Shown here: positions 1 through 7,571 of the stretch, one piece after another | Layout of the letters: each line of letters opens with the position of its first letter | How positions within the stretch are numbered: position 1 is the first letter of the stretch | Assembly: GCA_021770825.1 (NCBI GenBank) | Contig: JAETQD010000020.1 | Location: 1 to 51,443, forward strand | Reading direction: 5' to 3' | Length of the DNA: 51,443 bases | DNA from: Clostridium sp. | GTDB taxonomy: Bacteria; Bacillota; Clostridia; Lachnospirales; Lachnospiraceae | Notes under the pieces: generated by a model | The model's database searches: none | Told to the model about the DNA's origin: nothing | The model's input: the letters and a program-made list of their open reading frames with translations, nothing else | Position numbers and translations under genes: made by a program

Positions 1-89
1 TACCATGTCTCCGACATGTTATGCTCCGCAGGATGCACACGATTCGCTTTGGAATTTATCCGCCCTCCGGTCGGACGCGAATCGGCGCA

Positions 90-115
90 GGTATAATATC
101 TGTCGATATTATACC
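90..115. repeat. Perfect 11-bp palindrome upstream of aroM
   Basis: GGTATAATATC (90-100) and GATATTATACC (105-115) are exact inverted copies around a 4-base loop. The arms contain -10-like TATAAT on the top strand and on the bottom strand. It could be an operator over a promoter or a cruciform-forming site. No gene next to it explains it. The rest of 1-381 holds no convincing gene. A 62-codon frame at 21-209 crosses this palindrome and the next hairpin and is not credible. Confidence 0.4.
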
Positions 116-164
116 ACATAAAATAAATTGCAGGAAGTTCAATTTGAAACAAAGTAATTGCAGG

Positions 165-201
165 AAAAACGGTGCAGTCCCGTTTTCTGAGGCTGCACCG
201 T
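165..201 (-). terminator. Hairpin terminator, probably for a leftward transcript
   Basis: ACGGTGCAG (169-177) pairs with CTGCACCGT (193-201). Read leftward, the stem is followed by a short T-run (complement of aaaaa at 165-169). Read rightward it is followed only by CATTTTAAAA. No leftward gene ends right beside it, so its parent gene may have been lost. A direct repeat of AATTGCAGGAA lies at 126-136 and 156-166. Confidence 0.4.
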
Positions 202-320
202 CATTTTAAAACTCTCCTTATTGGCATTGGGGAAAACAGTTTTCCCTGCTCCCCGGCGGTCCTGTTTATTTTTTAATTTCCCGGATCAATTATAGATGGA
301 ATCTGACAGGCCGAAAGCTC

Positions 321-350
321 TTGAAAACCATGCCGGGTCTGTGTTAAAAT
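321..350 (+). promoter_or_regulatory. Candidate promoter for aroM
   Basis: TTGAAA (321-326), an 18-base spacer and TAAAAT (345-350) fit a vegetative sigma-A promoter about 40 bases upstream of the start codon. This is a sequence match only. Confidence 0.45.
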
Positions 351-387
351 TCAGATAATACTTACTCATTCAAACAAAGGAGTGTCT

Positions 388-1050
388 ATGAAAAAAATTG
401 GTGCAATTACGGTGGGACAGGCACCGCGGACCGATCTTATCCCGGAAATGGAACCGATTTTAGGAGAATCCATTGAAATCATCCAGATGGGCGGTCTTGA
501 CGGTCTTACAAAAGAAGAAATCGCCGCTTTCCATCCCCTGCCAGGCGATAATGTCCTCGTATCCAGACTGACCGACGGAACCTCCGTGACCTTTGGAGAG
601 TCCCATGTTCTGCCGCGGCTTCAAAACTGCATTCATGAACTGGAAGCAAAGGGGGTTTCTCTGATTCTCTTTTTATGTACCGGAGAGTTCCCGGACGATT
701 TTGAATCCAATGTCCCCCTCATCTTCCCCAACCAGCTTCTTTACGGCCTGGTTCCTGCCATTGGAAGCCGTTTCCTTACGGTCCTTACTCCCGCAAAAGA
801 GCAGATGGAGCAGGGAATGAGAAAATGGTCTCCCCATGCCGGACAGGTCCATATGATCGCCGTTTCTCCTTACGATGGCCCCGGTGAAGTCCTTAAGGCC
901 GCCGGAACCATTCCCGCAGAAACCGATCTCATTTTACTTGACTGCATCGGCTATACTGTGGAAATGAAGGAAATGATACAAACGCTCACCGGAAAGCCTG
1001 TGATTCTTCCCCGTACCCTCACAGCCCGTATGATCTGTGAGCTGGTATAA
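388..1050 (+). CDS. aroM: AroM family protein
   Basis: The 220-residue product matches the AroM family along its whole length. It opens with KKIGAITVGQAPRTD and has the later segments VSLILFLCTGEFP and LILLDCIGYT. E. coli AroM is a protein of similar size, encoded beside aroL and of undefined biochemical function. No shikimate gene is nearby here, so the aro name should not be read as a pathway assignment. An upstream in-frame GTG at 382 overlaps the ribosome site AAAGGAG (376-382). The ATG at 388 follows that site by 5 bases and is preferred. The gene appears monocistronic and runs toward a scar of broken genes on the opposite strand. The family call is firm and the function is unknown. Confidence 0.8.
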   Translation: MKKIGAITVGQAPRTDLIPEMEPILGESIEIIQMGGLDGLTKEEIAAFHPLPGDNVLVSRLTDGTSVTFGESHVLPRLQNCIHELEAKGVSLILFLCTGEFPDDFESNVPLIFPNQLLYGLVPAIGSRFLTVLTPAKEQMEQGMRKWSPHAGQVHMIAVSPYDGPGEVLKAAGTIPAETDLILLDCIGYTVEMKEMIQTLTGKPVILPRTLTARMICELV

Positions 1051-1056
1051 AATTTT

Positions 1057-1433
1057 ATTAAATCTCTCTGTCCAGGGCAATCCGGCCGCCAGCGGAGCTG
1101 GTTGCTCCAGCACGCCCCAAGTCCCAGAGACACGGCTGCAAGCTGGATATTTTCAAGACCTGTACAGCAGTTGGCCATGCTGTTGCTATGATTCCTGGGG
1201 GCCACTGCGCTTATTAATGTGGGGGCATGGAAAATAAAGTGGTATCCGTCCTGGCGGGCCCGGCGGATTCCCTTTGCCATCATTTCGCCCTCCACAGGTT
1301 CCCTAAAGGCCAGTTCATCACGTATTACACCATTCAGCTCCTCCATAAGCTGCGGATTTTGAATCACAAGAAACCGGCTGTTCTGCAAATTTCCTCCGGT
1401 GGGCGCATACAGGGCGCAGGTAAGGAGAGCATA
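1057..1433 (-). pseudogene. Nitroreductase remnant, both ends missing
   Basis: Reading leftward from 1433, the translation gives LYAPTGGNLQNSRFLVIQNP and later the SMANCCTGLENIQLAA and LGLGACWSNQLRW segments. These are typical of FMN-dependent nitroreductase family proteins of the Clostridia. The N-terminal RRSIRxF segment that binds FMN is absent because a TGA lies just upstream at 1434-1436. After about residue 120 the frame runs into sequence antisense to aroM and loses family resemblance. No start with a ribosome site exists. It is a decayed internal fragment. Its 5' edge lies within a few bases of the breakpoint of the truncated Rpn gene. Confidence 0.65.
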
Positions 1434-1966
1434 TCACAGTTCAATCCTGTGTTAAATACCTGCCTGGCATAATGAAGATATTCCCCCGGATGGTCATGAA
1501 ATTCTTTCGGGCTCTGCTGCATCAGCACGATTGTATAGACCTTCTTAATATCCCCATAGGAAAACCGTCTCTTCTCCTTCCGTGTCCGCGCCCGCACCTG
1601 GGAATACTGGCGCATCAGCAGGTCACTGGAATAGCAGGCACACCTGGCACCCGGAAACAAGTATCCGAACCGCTGAATCTCCACATTTACAAAATCTCCC
1701 GATTCCAGCCGCCCCAGACACAATCCAATCAGGTCCTCCAGCCGCTCCGGATTCACCTCCGGGTCAAAAACGAACTTGAAGAACGGATCATAGGTCATCT
1801 TCACTCCGCGCACTCCCATGCAGAACTCCACCAGCTCTTTCTGCATGGGTTCGGAAAGTCCGAGGAACTGGTCATATACATCCCTGTCTCCTCTGATCTG
1901 GTCCATGACAGCGCTATACTCTGTCTGCGGGCCAAATACTGTCTGTTCCAACAGTTCCAAACACAT
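1364..1966 (-). pseudogene. Truncated Rpn/PD-(D/E)XK nuclease family transposase
   Basis: The first ~175 residues resemble the Rpn family (recombination-promoting nuclease, also annotated PD-(D/E)XK nuclease family transposase). Visible segments are DPFFKFVFDPE near residue 60, VNVEIQRFG with the E-x-Q catalytic motif near residue 95, the RCACYSSDLLMRQYSQ helix and YLHYARQVFNTG. The 5' end is intact, with AAGGAGGT 3 bases before the ATG at 1966. Members usually run to 300 residues or more. Here family sequence ends around base 1436, and the last ~25 residues are out-of-frame nitroreductase sequence. Catalytic residues are retained but the C-terminal half is lost, so it is probably inactive. 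Confidence 0.65.
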
Positions 1967-2303
1967 ACCTCCTTTTCAGGGATTTTTATGGATCAGAACA
2001 GGAAATTGGAAGAATCACCGGACAACTTCAGGTACCAGCCATAAAAAAATCCCAAAATTAAAATAAAAAGTAACTGAATCCGGCCGAACAAGGCCTTGAA
2101 TCGTACAGATGGAACCAGAATGGTTCCGGATGATATGGCAGAATTCCATGAACTGGTAATTGCCATGAAAAGAGTATAACAGAAGAGCAGCCCAGGCGCA
2201 ACCCCCGGATGCAGGAATTCCTCCGCCGCCGGGCACACAAAAAACCCCCGGAAGAACAGGAATCCCATATTCTCCCAGGGTCAGAATTACGAATTATTCA
2301 ATT
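1967..2303. other. Intergenic stretch, no gene recognised
   Basis: Short overlapping frames exist on the minus strand (up to 91 codons between 1993 and 2268), but none has a ribosome site or a recognisable family. The sequence between 2100 and 2290 has coding-like composition and may be another decayed fragment. No clear terminator was found for the rhodanese gene that ends at 2304. Confidence 0.4.
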
Positions 2304-3548
2304 TTACTTCGCTTCCACATTCTCCGGATAGGTCTCGCTCCATGCAGTGAATCCGCCTTCCAGAGTATATACCTTGCTCATGTCATATCCAAGAGCAGAT
2401 AAAACATTGGTGGTTGCCTGTGCATAGCGCTTGCCGGAATAGCAGACAAGAACCAGATTGTCGTCCATACCGCGGGTAGCGACCTGCATGGTGGCAACTC
2501 CGGCTGCGAAATCGCCTTCCTTGGCGGCGTCCATATCAGCAGAAACAGCTCCCGGAATATGGGATGTTTCATAGTCGGCAGCCTTGCGGACATCGAAGAA
2601 GGTATATCCTTCCGTTCCTAAAAGACCGGAAGCGTCCTCAACGGAAACATACTGCATCTCTACATCCTTTTCCGGAGCAACGATGGAGTTCATCTGAACA
2701 TCACTGGAATACTTCTTTGTCCATGCGCCGTAGCCGCCCTCCAGGGTGTACACCTTGCTCATGTCATATCCCATTGCGGATAAAACATTGGTGGAGGCCT
2801 GTGCATAGGACTTTCCGGAATAGCAGACAAGAATCAGATTGTTGTCCAGGTTACGGGTAGCGACCTGCATGGTGGCAACTCCGGCTGCAAAATCCCCTTC
2901 CTTTGCAGCATCCATATCAGCAGAGATGGCTCCCGGAATGCAGGTGGTGTTGTAGTCTGCGGATTTGCGGACATCTAAGAAGGTGTATCCGTCCGTATTT
3001 AACAGATCATGGGCCTCATCCACGGAAATGTACTGCATCTCCACGTCCTTTTCCGGCGCGGTGATCTCCTGGGACAGCTCAACATCATCGGCATAGGCTT
3101 CGGTCCATGCCTTATAGCCGCCCTCCAGGGTATATACCTTGCTCATATCATAGTTAAGGGCAGACAGAACATTGGTGGTCGCCTGTGCATAGGACTTTCC
3201 GGAATAGCATACGATCACCAGATTGTCATCTGTGGTCTGGGTCAGAATCTGCATGGCAGCAACTCCGGCTGCAAAATCCCCTTCCTTTGCGGCATCCATG
3301 TCGATTCCCACGGAGCCGGGAACGCAGGAAGTATCGTGATCTTCTGCCTTACGGACATCCACAAAGGTATATCCGTCCGTATTTAACAAATCATGTGCCT
3401 CTTCCACTGTCATGTACTGCATCTCCACGTCCTTTTCCGGCGCAGTGATGCTGCTGACGCTGTCAGTTTTTGCTGGCTGGCTCTGGCATCCGGTCAAAAG
3501 GCTCATCGCCATGCCTGCCGCCAGAAACAGAGAAATAAGTTTTTTCAT
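2304..3548 (-). CDS. Lipoprotein with three tandem rhodanese domains
   Basis: The 414-residue protein starts with a lipoprotein signal ending in the lipobox LLTGC (Cys21), so it is probably anchored outside the membrane. Three rhodanese-like domains follow, each opening with APEKDVEMQY at residues 36, 164 and 291, a period of 127-128. Each keeps a catalytic cysteine in a CYSGK(S/R) loop: Cys114, Cys242 and Cys369. Rhodaneses carry sulfane sulfur as a cysteine persulfide. The domains are near copies at DNA level (about 3443-3060, 3059-2679 and 2678-2307), which indicates recent internal duplication. E. coli YnjE also has three rhodanese domains and lies beside an ABC importer like the one at 9348-13262, though YnjE is not known to have three active cysteines. 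Start ATG at 3548 follows AAGGAGGG. The gene is divergent from the TVP38 genes. Confidence 0.85.
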   Translation of the reverse strand: MKKLISLFLAAGMAMSLLTGCQSQPAKTDSVSSITAPEKDVEMQYMTVEEAHDLLNTDGYTFVDVRKAEDHDTSCVPGSVGIDMDAAKEGDFAAGVAAMQILTQTTDDNLVIVCYSGKSYAQATTNVLSALNYDMSKVYTLEGGYKAWTEAYADDVELSQEITAPEKDVEMQYISVDEAHDLLNTDGYTFLDVRKSADYNTTCIPGAISADMDAAKEGDFAAGVATMQVATRNLDNNLILVCYSGKSYAQASTNVLSAMGYDMSKVYTLEGGYGAWTKKYSSDVQMNSIVAPEKDVEMQYVSVEDASGLLGTEGYTFFDVRKAADYETSHIPGAVSADMDAAKEGDFAAGVATMQVATRGMDDNLVLVCYSGKRYAQATTNVLSALGYDMSKVYTLEGGFTAWSETYPENVEAK

Positions 3549-3581
3549 AGTTCCCTCCTTAATAGTATATCATTCCCGGCT

Positions 3582-3610
3582 ATGGTAACATCAAAAAATA
3601 TTGAAGTCAA
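3582..3610 (-). promoter_or_regulatory. Promoter for the rhodanese lipoprotein gene
   Basis: Read leftward: TTGACT (3605-3610), a 17-base spacer and TACCAT (3582-3587). The -10 lies inside CTATGGTAA (3580-3588 on the top strand), a 9-mer that recurs at 9249-9257 in the importer promoter. A second -10-like TATACT lies closer to the gene at 3565-3570. Confidence 0.5.
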
Positions 3611-3682
3611 CGGCATCGTCCCGTGTAAATATTATTTGAATAGTCCGCATGTGCCCTATCTAAAAATTCGATAGTGCCTTCA

Positions 3683-3711
3683 TTGACAAACCGGAACCGC
3701 CTCCTTATACT
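3683..3711 (+). promoter_or_regulatory. Strong promoter for the TVP38/Fe-S operon
   Basis: TTGACA (3683-3688), exactly 17 bases, then TATACT (3706-3711): a near-consensus sigma-A promoter about 40 bases before the GTG start at 3751. It is divergent from the rhodanese promoter. Confidence 0.75.
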
Positions 3712-3750
3712 GGTACTGGAAAAAAGAAGGAATTTTAAAGGGATTTTTAC

Positions 3751-4425
3751 GTGAAAAAGAAAATATTTGTCACATTGACCGCAGCAGCAGTACTGGCATA
3801 CTGGCTGCTTTTTTCCGGGATTTCGGCGGAGGATTTAAAGCGCTTTCTCGAAGCCTTCGGCATCTGGGCGCCCCTCGCCTACATTGCTGTTTTCACAGTT
3901 CTTCCGGCCTTTTTCTTCCCGGTGGCAGTCCTTGCTCTGGCAGGGGGACTGCTGTTCGGGTTCTGGAACGGTGCGCTCTATACCTTTCTCGGAGCCGTTT
4001 TAAACTGCAGCCTGATGTTCTGGCTGGCGCGCTCTGCGGGCAGGCGCCTGGTGGAAACCTGGATTCTGAAACATTTTTCCGGCAAAGGAACGGACATCCT
4101 CACCCGCCTCTCCGGCAGGGAGGGCTTTTTCTTTCTGGTCCTTTTACGGCTCATACCTGCGGTTCCCTACAACCTGATAAACTATGCCTACGGCCTTTCC
4201 GGAATGCCCTATAAGACCTATATCCTGGCTTCCGTCATCGGCATCATCCCCGGCACTTTCGTGTTTATCAATATCGGAGATAAGGCACTGGATGTCTCCT
4301 CTCCCGGCTTCTGGCTTGCCGTCGGCCTGCTCCTTCTGCTCCTGGCAGTCACCACATGGATGGGAAAGCGCGTTTTCCCAAATCAAACGAATGGAGATCA
4401 TGAACATGAACAAAGCGAAAAATAA
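3751..4425 (+). CDS. TVP38/TMEM64 (VTT/DedA-like) membrane protein A
   Basis: The 224-residue integral membrane protein begins with a hydrophobic helix (residues 4-24). Typical TVP38/TMEM64 features follow: FFPVAVLALAGGLLFGFWNG, a helix with LFWLARSAGRR-type polarity, FFFLVLLRLIPAVPYNLINY and a glycine-rich GIIPGTFVFINIGD segment. In this superfamily the re-entrant loops carrying F/LLRLIP..P are thought to serve small-molecule or lipid translocation, but the substrate of bacterial members is generally unknown. The start is GTG, with AAAGGGA 8 bases upstream; no nearby ATG competes. It overlaps the next paralogue by 20 bases, so the two are translated together. Family confidence is high and the role is unknown. 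Confidence 0.85.
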   Translation: MKKKIFVTLTAAAVLAYWLLFSGISAEDLKRFLEAFGIWAPLAYIAVFTVLPAFFFPVAVLALAGGLLFGFWNGALYTFLGAVLNCSLMFWLARSAGRRLVETWILKHFSGKGTDILTRLSGREGFFFLVLLRLIPAVPYNLINYAYGLSGMPYKTYILASVIGIIPGTFVFINIGDKALDVSSPGFWLAVGLLLLLLAVTTWMGKRVFPNQTNGDHEHEQSEK

Positions 4426-5125
4426 CCCCACTCTGACCCGTCTGGCAATTCTTATTGCCCTGGCCCTGCTGCTGGTCGTATATCTGGCCGTTCCGTCCGT
4501 CAATGAGACCGTGAACAAGGCAGCCGCTGTCCTGGCCTCTGCCAATCTGGATGCCGTTGTGGAATATATCCGCTCCTTCGGCGCCTACGCCGTTGTGTTT
4601 TCCTTCTGCCTTATGGTGTTCTCTTCTGTGGCAGCACCGCTTCCCGCCTTTATGATCACGCTGTCCAACGCCGCAATCTTCGGGTGGTGGCAGGGAGCCA
4701 TTTTATCCTGGTCCAGCGCCATGGCAGGTGCGGCTCTGTGCTTTTTCATCTCCCGCGGTCTCGGCCGTGATGTGGTGGAAAAGTTTGCCGGAAAGGGCGC
4801 TCTTGCAAGCGTAGAGGGCTACTTTGAAAAATACGGCACCAGGACCGTTCTTGTCTGCCGCCTTCTTCCCTTCGTGTCCTTTGATGCCGTCAGCTATTTT
4901 GCCGGACTGACTCCCATCGGCTTCTGGGCCTTTTTTATCGCCACGGGAATCGGACAGCTTCCGGCCACCATCGTCTACTCCTATGTGGGCGGTATGCTGA
5001 CAGGAGGCGCAAAGTATCTGGTAACAGGTCTCCTGTGCGTGTTCTCTCTGGGAATTCTCGTTACCATATTGAAACAGCTTTACAATGACCGTCAGAAAAA
5101 GAAGGCAGGAAGCTCCCATGAATAA
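4406..5125 (+). CDS. TVP38/TMEM64 (VTT/DedA-like) membrane protein B
   Basis: This 239-residue paralogue of the preceding gene has the same architecture. There is an N-terminal helix (LAILIALALLLVVYLAV) and a loop with APLPAFMITLSNAAIFGWW. Later segments are VLVCRLLPFVSFDAVSYFAG and GIGQLPATIVYSYVGG, followed by a C-terminal helix and a basic tail (DRQKKKAG). The open frame extends far upstream inside the first gene. The ribosome site GGAG (4393-4396) best fits the ATG at 4406 (9-base spacing), with ATG 4400 or 4391 as alternatives. The 20-base overlap with gene A and 8-base overlap with the Fe-S gene indicate translational coupling. Two adjacent paralogues could form a heteromeric transporter; that is inference. 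Confidence 0.83.
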   Translation: MNKAKNNPTLTRLAILIALALLLVVYLAVPSVNETVNKAAAVLASANLDAVVEYIRSFGAYAVVFSFCLMVFSSVAAPLPAFMITLSNAAIFGWWQGAILSWSSAMAGAALCFFISRGLGRDVVEKFAGKGALASVEGYFEKYGTRTVLVCRLLPFVSFDAVSYFAGLTPIGFWAFFIATGIGQLPATIVYSYVGGMLTGGAKYLVTGLLCVFSLGILVTILKQLYNDRQKKKAGSSHE

Positions 5126-5903
5126 ATCCGGGCTTTTGGGGATGAAACTTCACCAGACCTTATCCTTTCATCCCCTGCTTATGCACATTCCAAAGACAGA
5201 AGCCGTTTTCTGGCCGGGCTGTGCTCTTATGAATCTGGATCCTGCCCTTTTAGAAAAGACCTTATCCGTTCTGAAGCGAAAGGAACCGGATATCCGCCTT
5301 GCAGCAGGATGCTGCGGACAGCCCACCTTCTTTTTGTTCCCCGAAAAGGAAAAAAAGAGACGGGAAAAACTGCTCCGTCTCTTAAAAGAACAGGGTGTTA
5401 AGCGTATTTACACCGCCTGTCCCAACTGCACCGTACAGCTGAAAAACCTGGATGGTTTTGAAATTCTTCCCATCTGGCCGGTCCTTTCTGACTGCCTGAC
5501 CGCCAGTGATTTAAAGGAAACAAGCGGGACCTTTCTATGGCACGATCCCTGCCCCACAAGAAAAGATCAAAGGCAGCAGGAGGCCGCCAGAAAGCTTTTA
5601 GCTTTAAGCGGCTGCCAGTGCCAGGAGCCGGAACACACAGGCCCCGAAACCAGATGCTGCGGAAATTTCCATATGATGCGGGCCACAGACCCCGAAAAAA
5701 GCGAGACCATACGGAAAAGACGCCTGGCGGAATTTCCCAAAGACCTCACCATTGTAAGTAACTGCGAAGGCTGCCTTACTGCATTTGGCAGCGAGGGACG
5801 AAATGTTCTCCATCTTTTAGAGCTGCTCTTTGGGGCATCCAAAGCCCGCGGCTGGAAAAACCGCATAAAAACCACGCTTCGTACAAAAACCGGGATCATC
5901 TGA
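5118..5903 (+). CDS. Two-CCG-domain cysteine-rich Fe-S protein (HdrB/GlpC-like)
   Basis: The 261-residue soluble protein has two complete cysteine-rich CCG units: Cys35, Cys65-Cys66 (GCCGQP) and Cys101-x-x-Cys104 (CPNC); then Cys145 (HDPCPTR), Cys180-Cys181 (RCCGNF) and Cys216-x-x-Cys219 (CEGC). In heterodisulfide reductase HdrB, such motifs hold non-cubane Fe-S clusters that cleave disulfides, and related domains occur in GlpC, LldE and SdhE. There is no ferredoxin domain, so an outside electron donor is needed. The ATG at 5118 follows GGCAGGAAG and overlaps the TVP38 gene by 8 bases. A frame running back to 5085 is rejected for lack of a ribosome site. Redox chemistry on a thiol or persulfide would fit the neighbouring rhodanese, but this is inference. 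Confidence 0.75.
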   Translation: MNKSGLLGMKLHQTLSFHPLLMHIPKTEAVFWPGCALMNLDPALLEKTLSVLKRKEPDIRLAAGCCGQPTFFLFPEKEKKRREKLLRLLKEQGVKRIYTACPNCTVQLKNLDGFEILPIWPVLSDCLTASDLKETSGTFLWHDPCPTRKDQRQQEAARKLLALSGCQCQEPEHTGPETRCCGNFHMMRATDPEKSETIRKRRLAEFPKDLTIVSNCEGCLTAFGSEGRNVLHLLELLFGASKARGWKNRIKTTLRTKTGII

Positions 5904-5917
5904 TATCCCGGTATTTT
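5885..5917. terminator. Bidirectional terminator overlapping two convergent stop codons
   Basis: ACCGGGAT (5889-5896) pairs with ATCCCGGT (5905-5912) over an 8-base loop, with ATTTTT on the right and AAAAA (T-run leftward) on the left. It lies across the stop codons of both the Fe-S gene and the glycosyltransferase gene, whose 3' ends overlap by 8 bases. Confidence 0.75.
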
Positions 5918-6570
5918 TCTGCAATAATCTCGATCTTTGTCCCCTTCCGGTAAAGATATCTGAGATAAAACATCCTCCACATGACAAGTAACGGAAAGGT
6001 CTTTCTGTAACGGCGCCCCGAGGTGACGATGGATCCCGGAACCATGAAAATGGGAATTCCCGCCTCCTTCATCCGCAGGGAGAATTCATAGTCCTCCATG
6101 ATGGGAAGCGCCGGGAAGCCGCCCATGGCCGTAAATATCTCCTTTTTTATCCAGATACCCTGGTCGCCGAAGGCAATTCCCTTTCTGGCGCGCCGGTTGG
6201 AAAAGTATGTGTTGCAGCCCATAAACGGCCCATCGTAATCAAATTTGATATGGAAACATCCCCACGCCGCCCCCTGTGTCACAGCCCGCTCGATCTGTGC
6301 ATGGGAATCCGGACAGAGCACGCTGTCACAGTGGACGAACCAGAGAACATCGGCCTTTGCCATTTTTGCGGCGGCATTCATCTGATTTGCCCGCCCTTTG
6401 GGACAATCCACCACAGGGAAGCGGCCGCCGATCTTTTCTACGGTATCGTCCTGGCTTCCGCCGTCAGCAAACAGGACCTCCCAGTCTCCGGGAAGCGCCG
6501 CCAGCTGGCTCACCATGGACCCGATGGTCTTTCCTTCATTATAAACAGGTATAATCATGGTGATCTTCAT
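5896..6570 (-). CDS. Family 2 glycosyltransferase, TIGR04283-type
   Basis: The 224-residue GT-A protein opens with MKITMIIPVYNEGKTIG, then VLFADGGSQDDTVE, KGRANQMNAAAK, the DXD-equivalent WFVHCDSVL and GGFPALPIMEDYEFSLRM. The last two features match TIGR04283, a short GT2 family annotated from context as 'arsenosugar biosynthesis glycosyltransferase'. The C-terminus has a hydrophobic basic stretch (LLVMWRMFYLRYLYRKG) that may touch the membrane. It is the last gene of a coupled trio: its ATG overlaps the upstream kinase-fold gene's stop as ATGA. No arsM or arsS gene is in the window, so an arsenic substrate is not supported. The sugar donor and acceptor are unknown. Confidence 0.8.
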   Translation of the reverse strand: MKITMIIPVYNEGKTIGSMVSQLAALPGDWEVLFADGGSQDDTVEKIGGRFPVVDCPKGRANQMNAAAKMAKADVLWFVHCDSVLCPDSHAQIERAVTQGAAWGCFHIKFDYDGPFMGCNTYFSNRRARKGIAFGDQGIWIKKEIFTAMGGFPALPIMEDYEFSLRMKEAGIPIFMVPGSIVTSGRRYRKTFPLLVMWRMFYLRYLYRKGTKIEIIAEKYRDIR

Positions 6571-7571
6571 GTCAGAAAGTCCTTTCTCACATAGTTATCC
6601 AGAAGATTTGTAAGGAACTCCGGTCTCAGATAGGCCTTTAATTTACAAAGGGTATCTTCATTGGTAAGCTCGCGCCCCGGCTCCATATATTCCCGGTATG
6701 CCATGGCGCACCAGGTCACTCCTCTTAAGCATGTGACTGTAAAATAGAGGGGCAGCCGTCCGGCCAGCAAAGAGCAGTCCATCCGGCCTCCCACTGCCTT
6801 AATATAGGCTTTTACAAAGGCCCGCACCTCCTCCGGCGTCAGAATTACGTCGGTTTTCCAGAAGGTGGTGGTGGGCGCCAGAAAATGTCCAAGATCCTGG
6901 GCCGGCTCTGAAAGCAAGGGCTTTTCCCAGTCCACCAGATAGCTTGTTCCGTCCGGATTTATCAAAAAATTGCCGGAATTAAGCTCTGTATTGACCATAC
7001 AGATGGGAGCCGCAGACGGTTCCCGTAAAGGAAGCTTCCCGATTTCCTCCATAAGAGTGTTTAAAAGCCCGCAGACTTCAGAGTCCGCCTTTTCCCATTC
7101 CAGGTAATGTTTCACCATATCCCGGCATTCCTCATAAATGGCCTGGGCAGGGCAGGCCGGACGAACCAGCTTACAGTCTTTGGGAACCGGAACGCTGTGG
7201 ATATCCGCCAGAATTCCGGCCGCCTGTTCCATATGGCTTTGGTAGTCCAAGGCCGTTCCCGGAAGCCATTCCATCACAAGAAGTTTATGCTCCCTGTCGC
7301 AAAAAAGGGGCTTTGGCGTCCGTCCGCTGGGAGTCAAATATTTCAGAGCCATGAACTCGTACCCGATCTGGTCCTCCAGATGCATCTGACTGCCCTTATT
7401 GATTCTTAAGACCAGCTTCTGTCCCGAAACGGGATGAAAAAAGCTGTAATTTACATTATACTCCCCCTGCCCCAGAGGGAAAAATTTAAGGTCTGCTCCT
7501 TTGGAAAGCCCCAGGGGCCGGAGAAATTCTTCACTTTTTAAATAAGAACAGAGAGGTTCCTCGTATATCAC
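6567..7571 (-). CDS. Aminoglycoside/choline-kinase-fold phosphotransferase with altered catalytic loop
   Basis: The 334-residue protein has an APH/choline-kinase fold: a nucleotide-binding N-lobe (LGQGEYNVNYSF, with KLVLRINKG near residue 55), a hinge (LLVMEWLPG at 97-105), a catalytic loop near 194 and VDW (Asp214) as the metal-binding DFG equivalent. The catalytic loop reads NTELNSGNF. The usual H-x-D-x4-N is therefore N194-x-E196-x4-N201, with His to Asn and the base Asp to Glu. This is either a specialised subfamily or an enzyme with reduced or altered activity. It overlaps both neighbours by ATGA (stop and start), so it is coupled between the hydrolase-transferase fusion and the TIGR04283 enzyme. 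It probably phosphorylates or binds their intermediate. The substrate is unknown. Confidence 0.75.
   Translation of the reverse strand: MIYEEPLCSYLKSEEFLRPLGLSKGADLKFFPLGQGEYNVNYSFFHPVSGQKLVLRINKGSQMHLEDQIGYEFMALKYLTPSGRTPKPLFCDREHKLLVMEWLPGTALDYQSHMEQAAGILADIHSVPVPKDCKLVRPACPAQAIYEECRDMVKHYLEWEKADSEVCGLLNTLMEEIGKLPLREPSAAPICMVNTELNSGNFLINPDGTSYLVDWEKPLLSEPAQDLGHFLAPTTTFWKTDVILTPEEVRAFVKAYIKAVGGRMDCSLLAGRLPLYFTVTCLRGVTWCAMAYREYMEPGRELTNEDTLCKLKAYLRPEFLTNLLDNYVRKDFLT

Noticed and set aside
1472-2044. 190-codon plus-strand frame
   Set aside because: Antisense to the Rpn remnant, which has a clear family match and a good ribosome site on the other strand.
1993-2268. 91-codon hydrophobic frame downstream of the rhodanese gene
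   Set aside because: Hydrophobic by composition, three overlapping frames compete, and none has a ribosome site.
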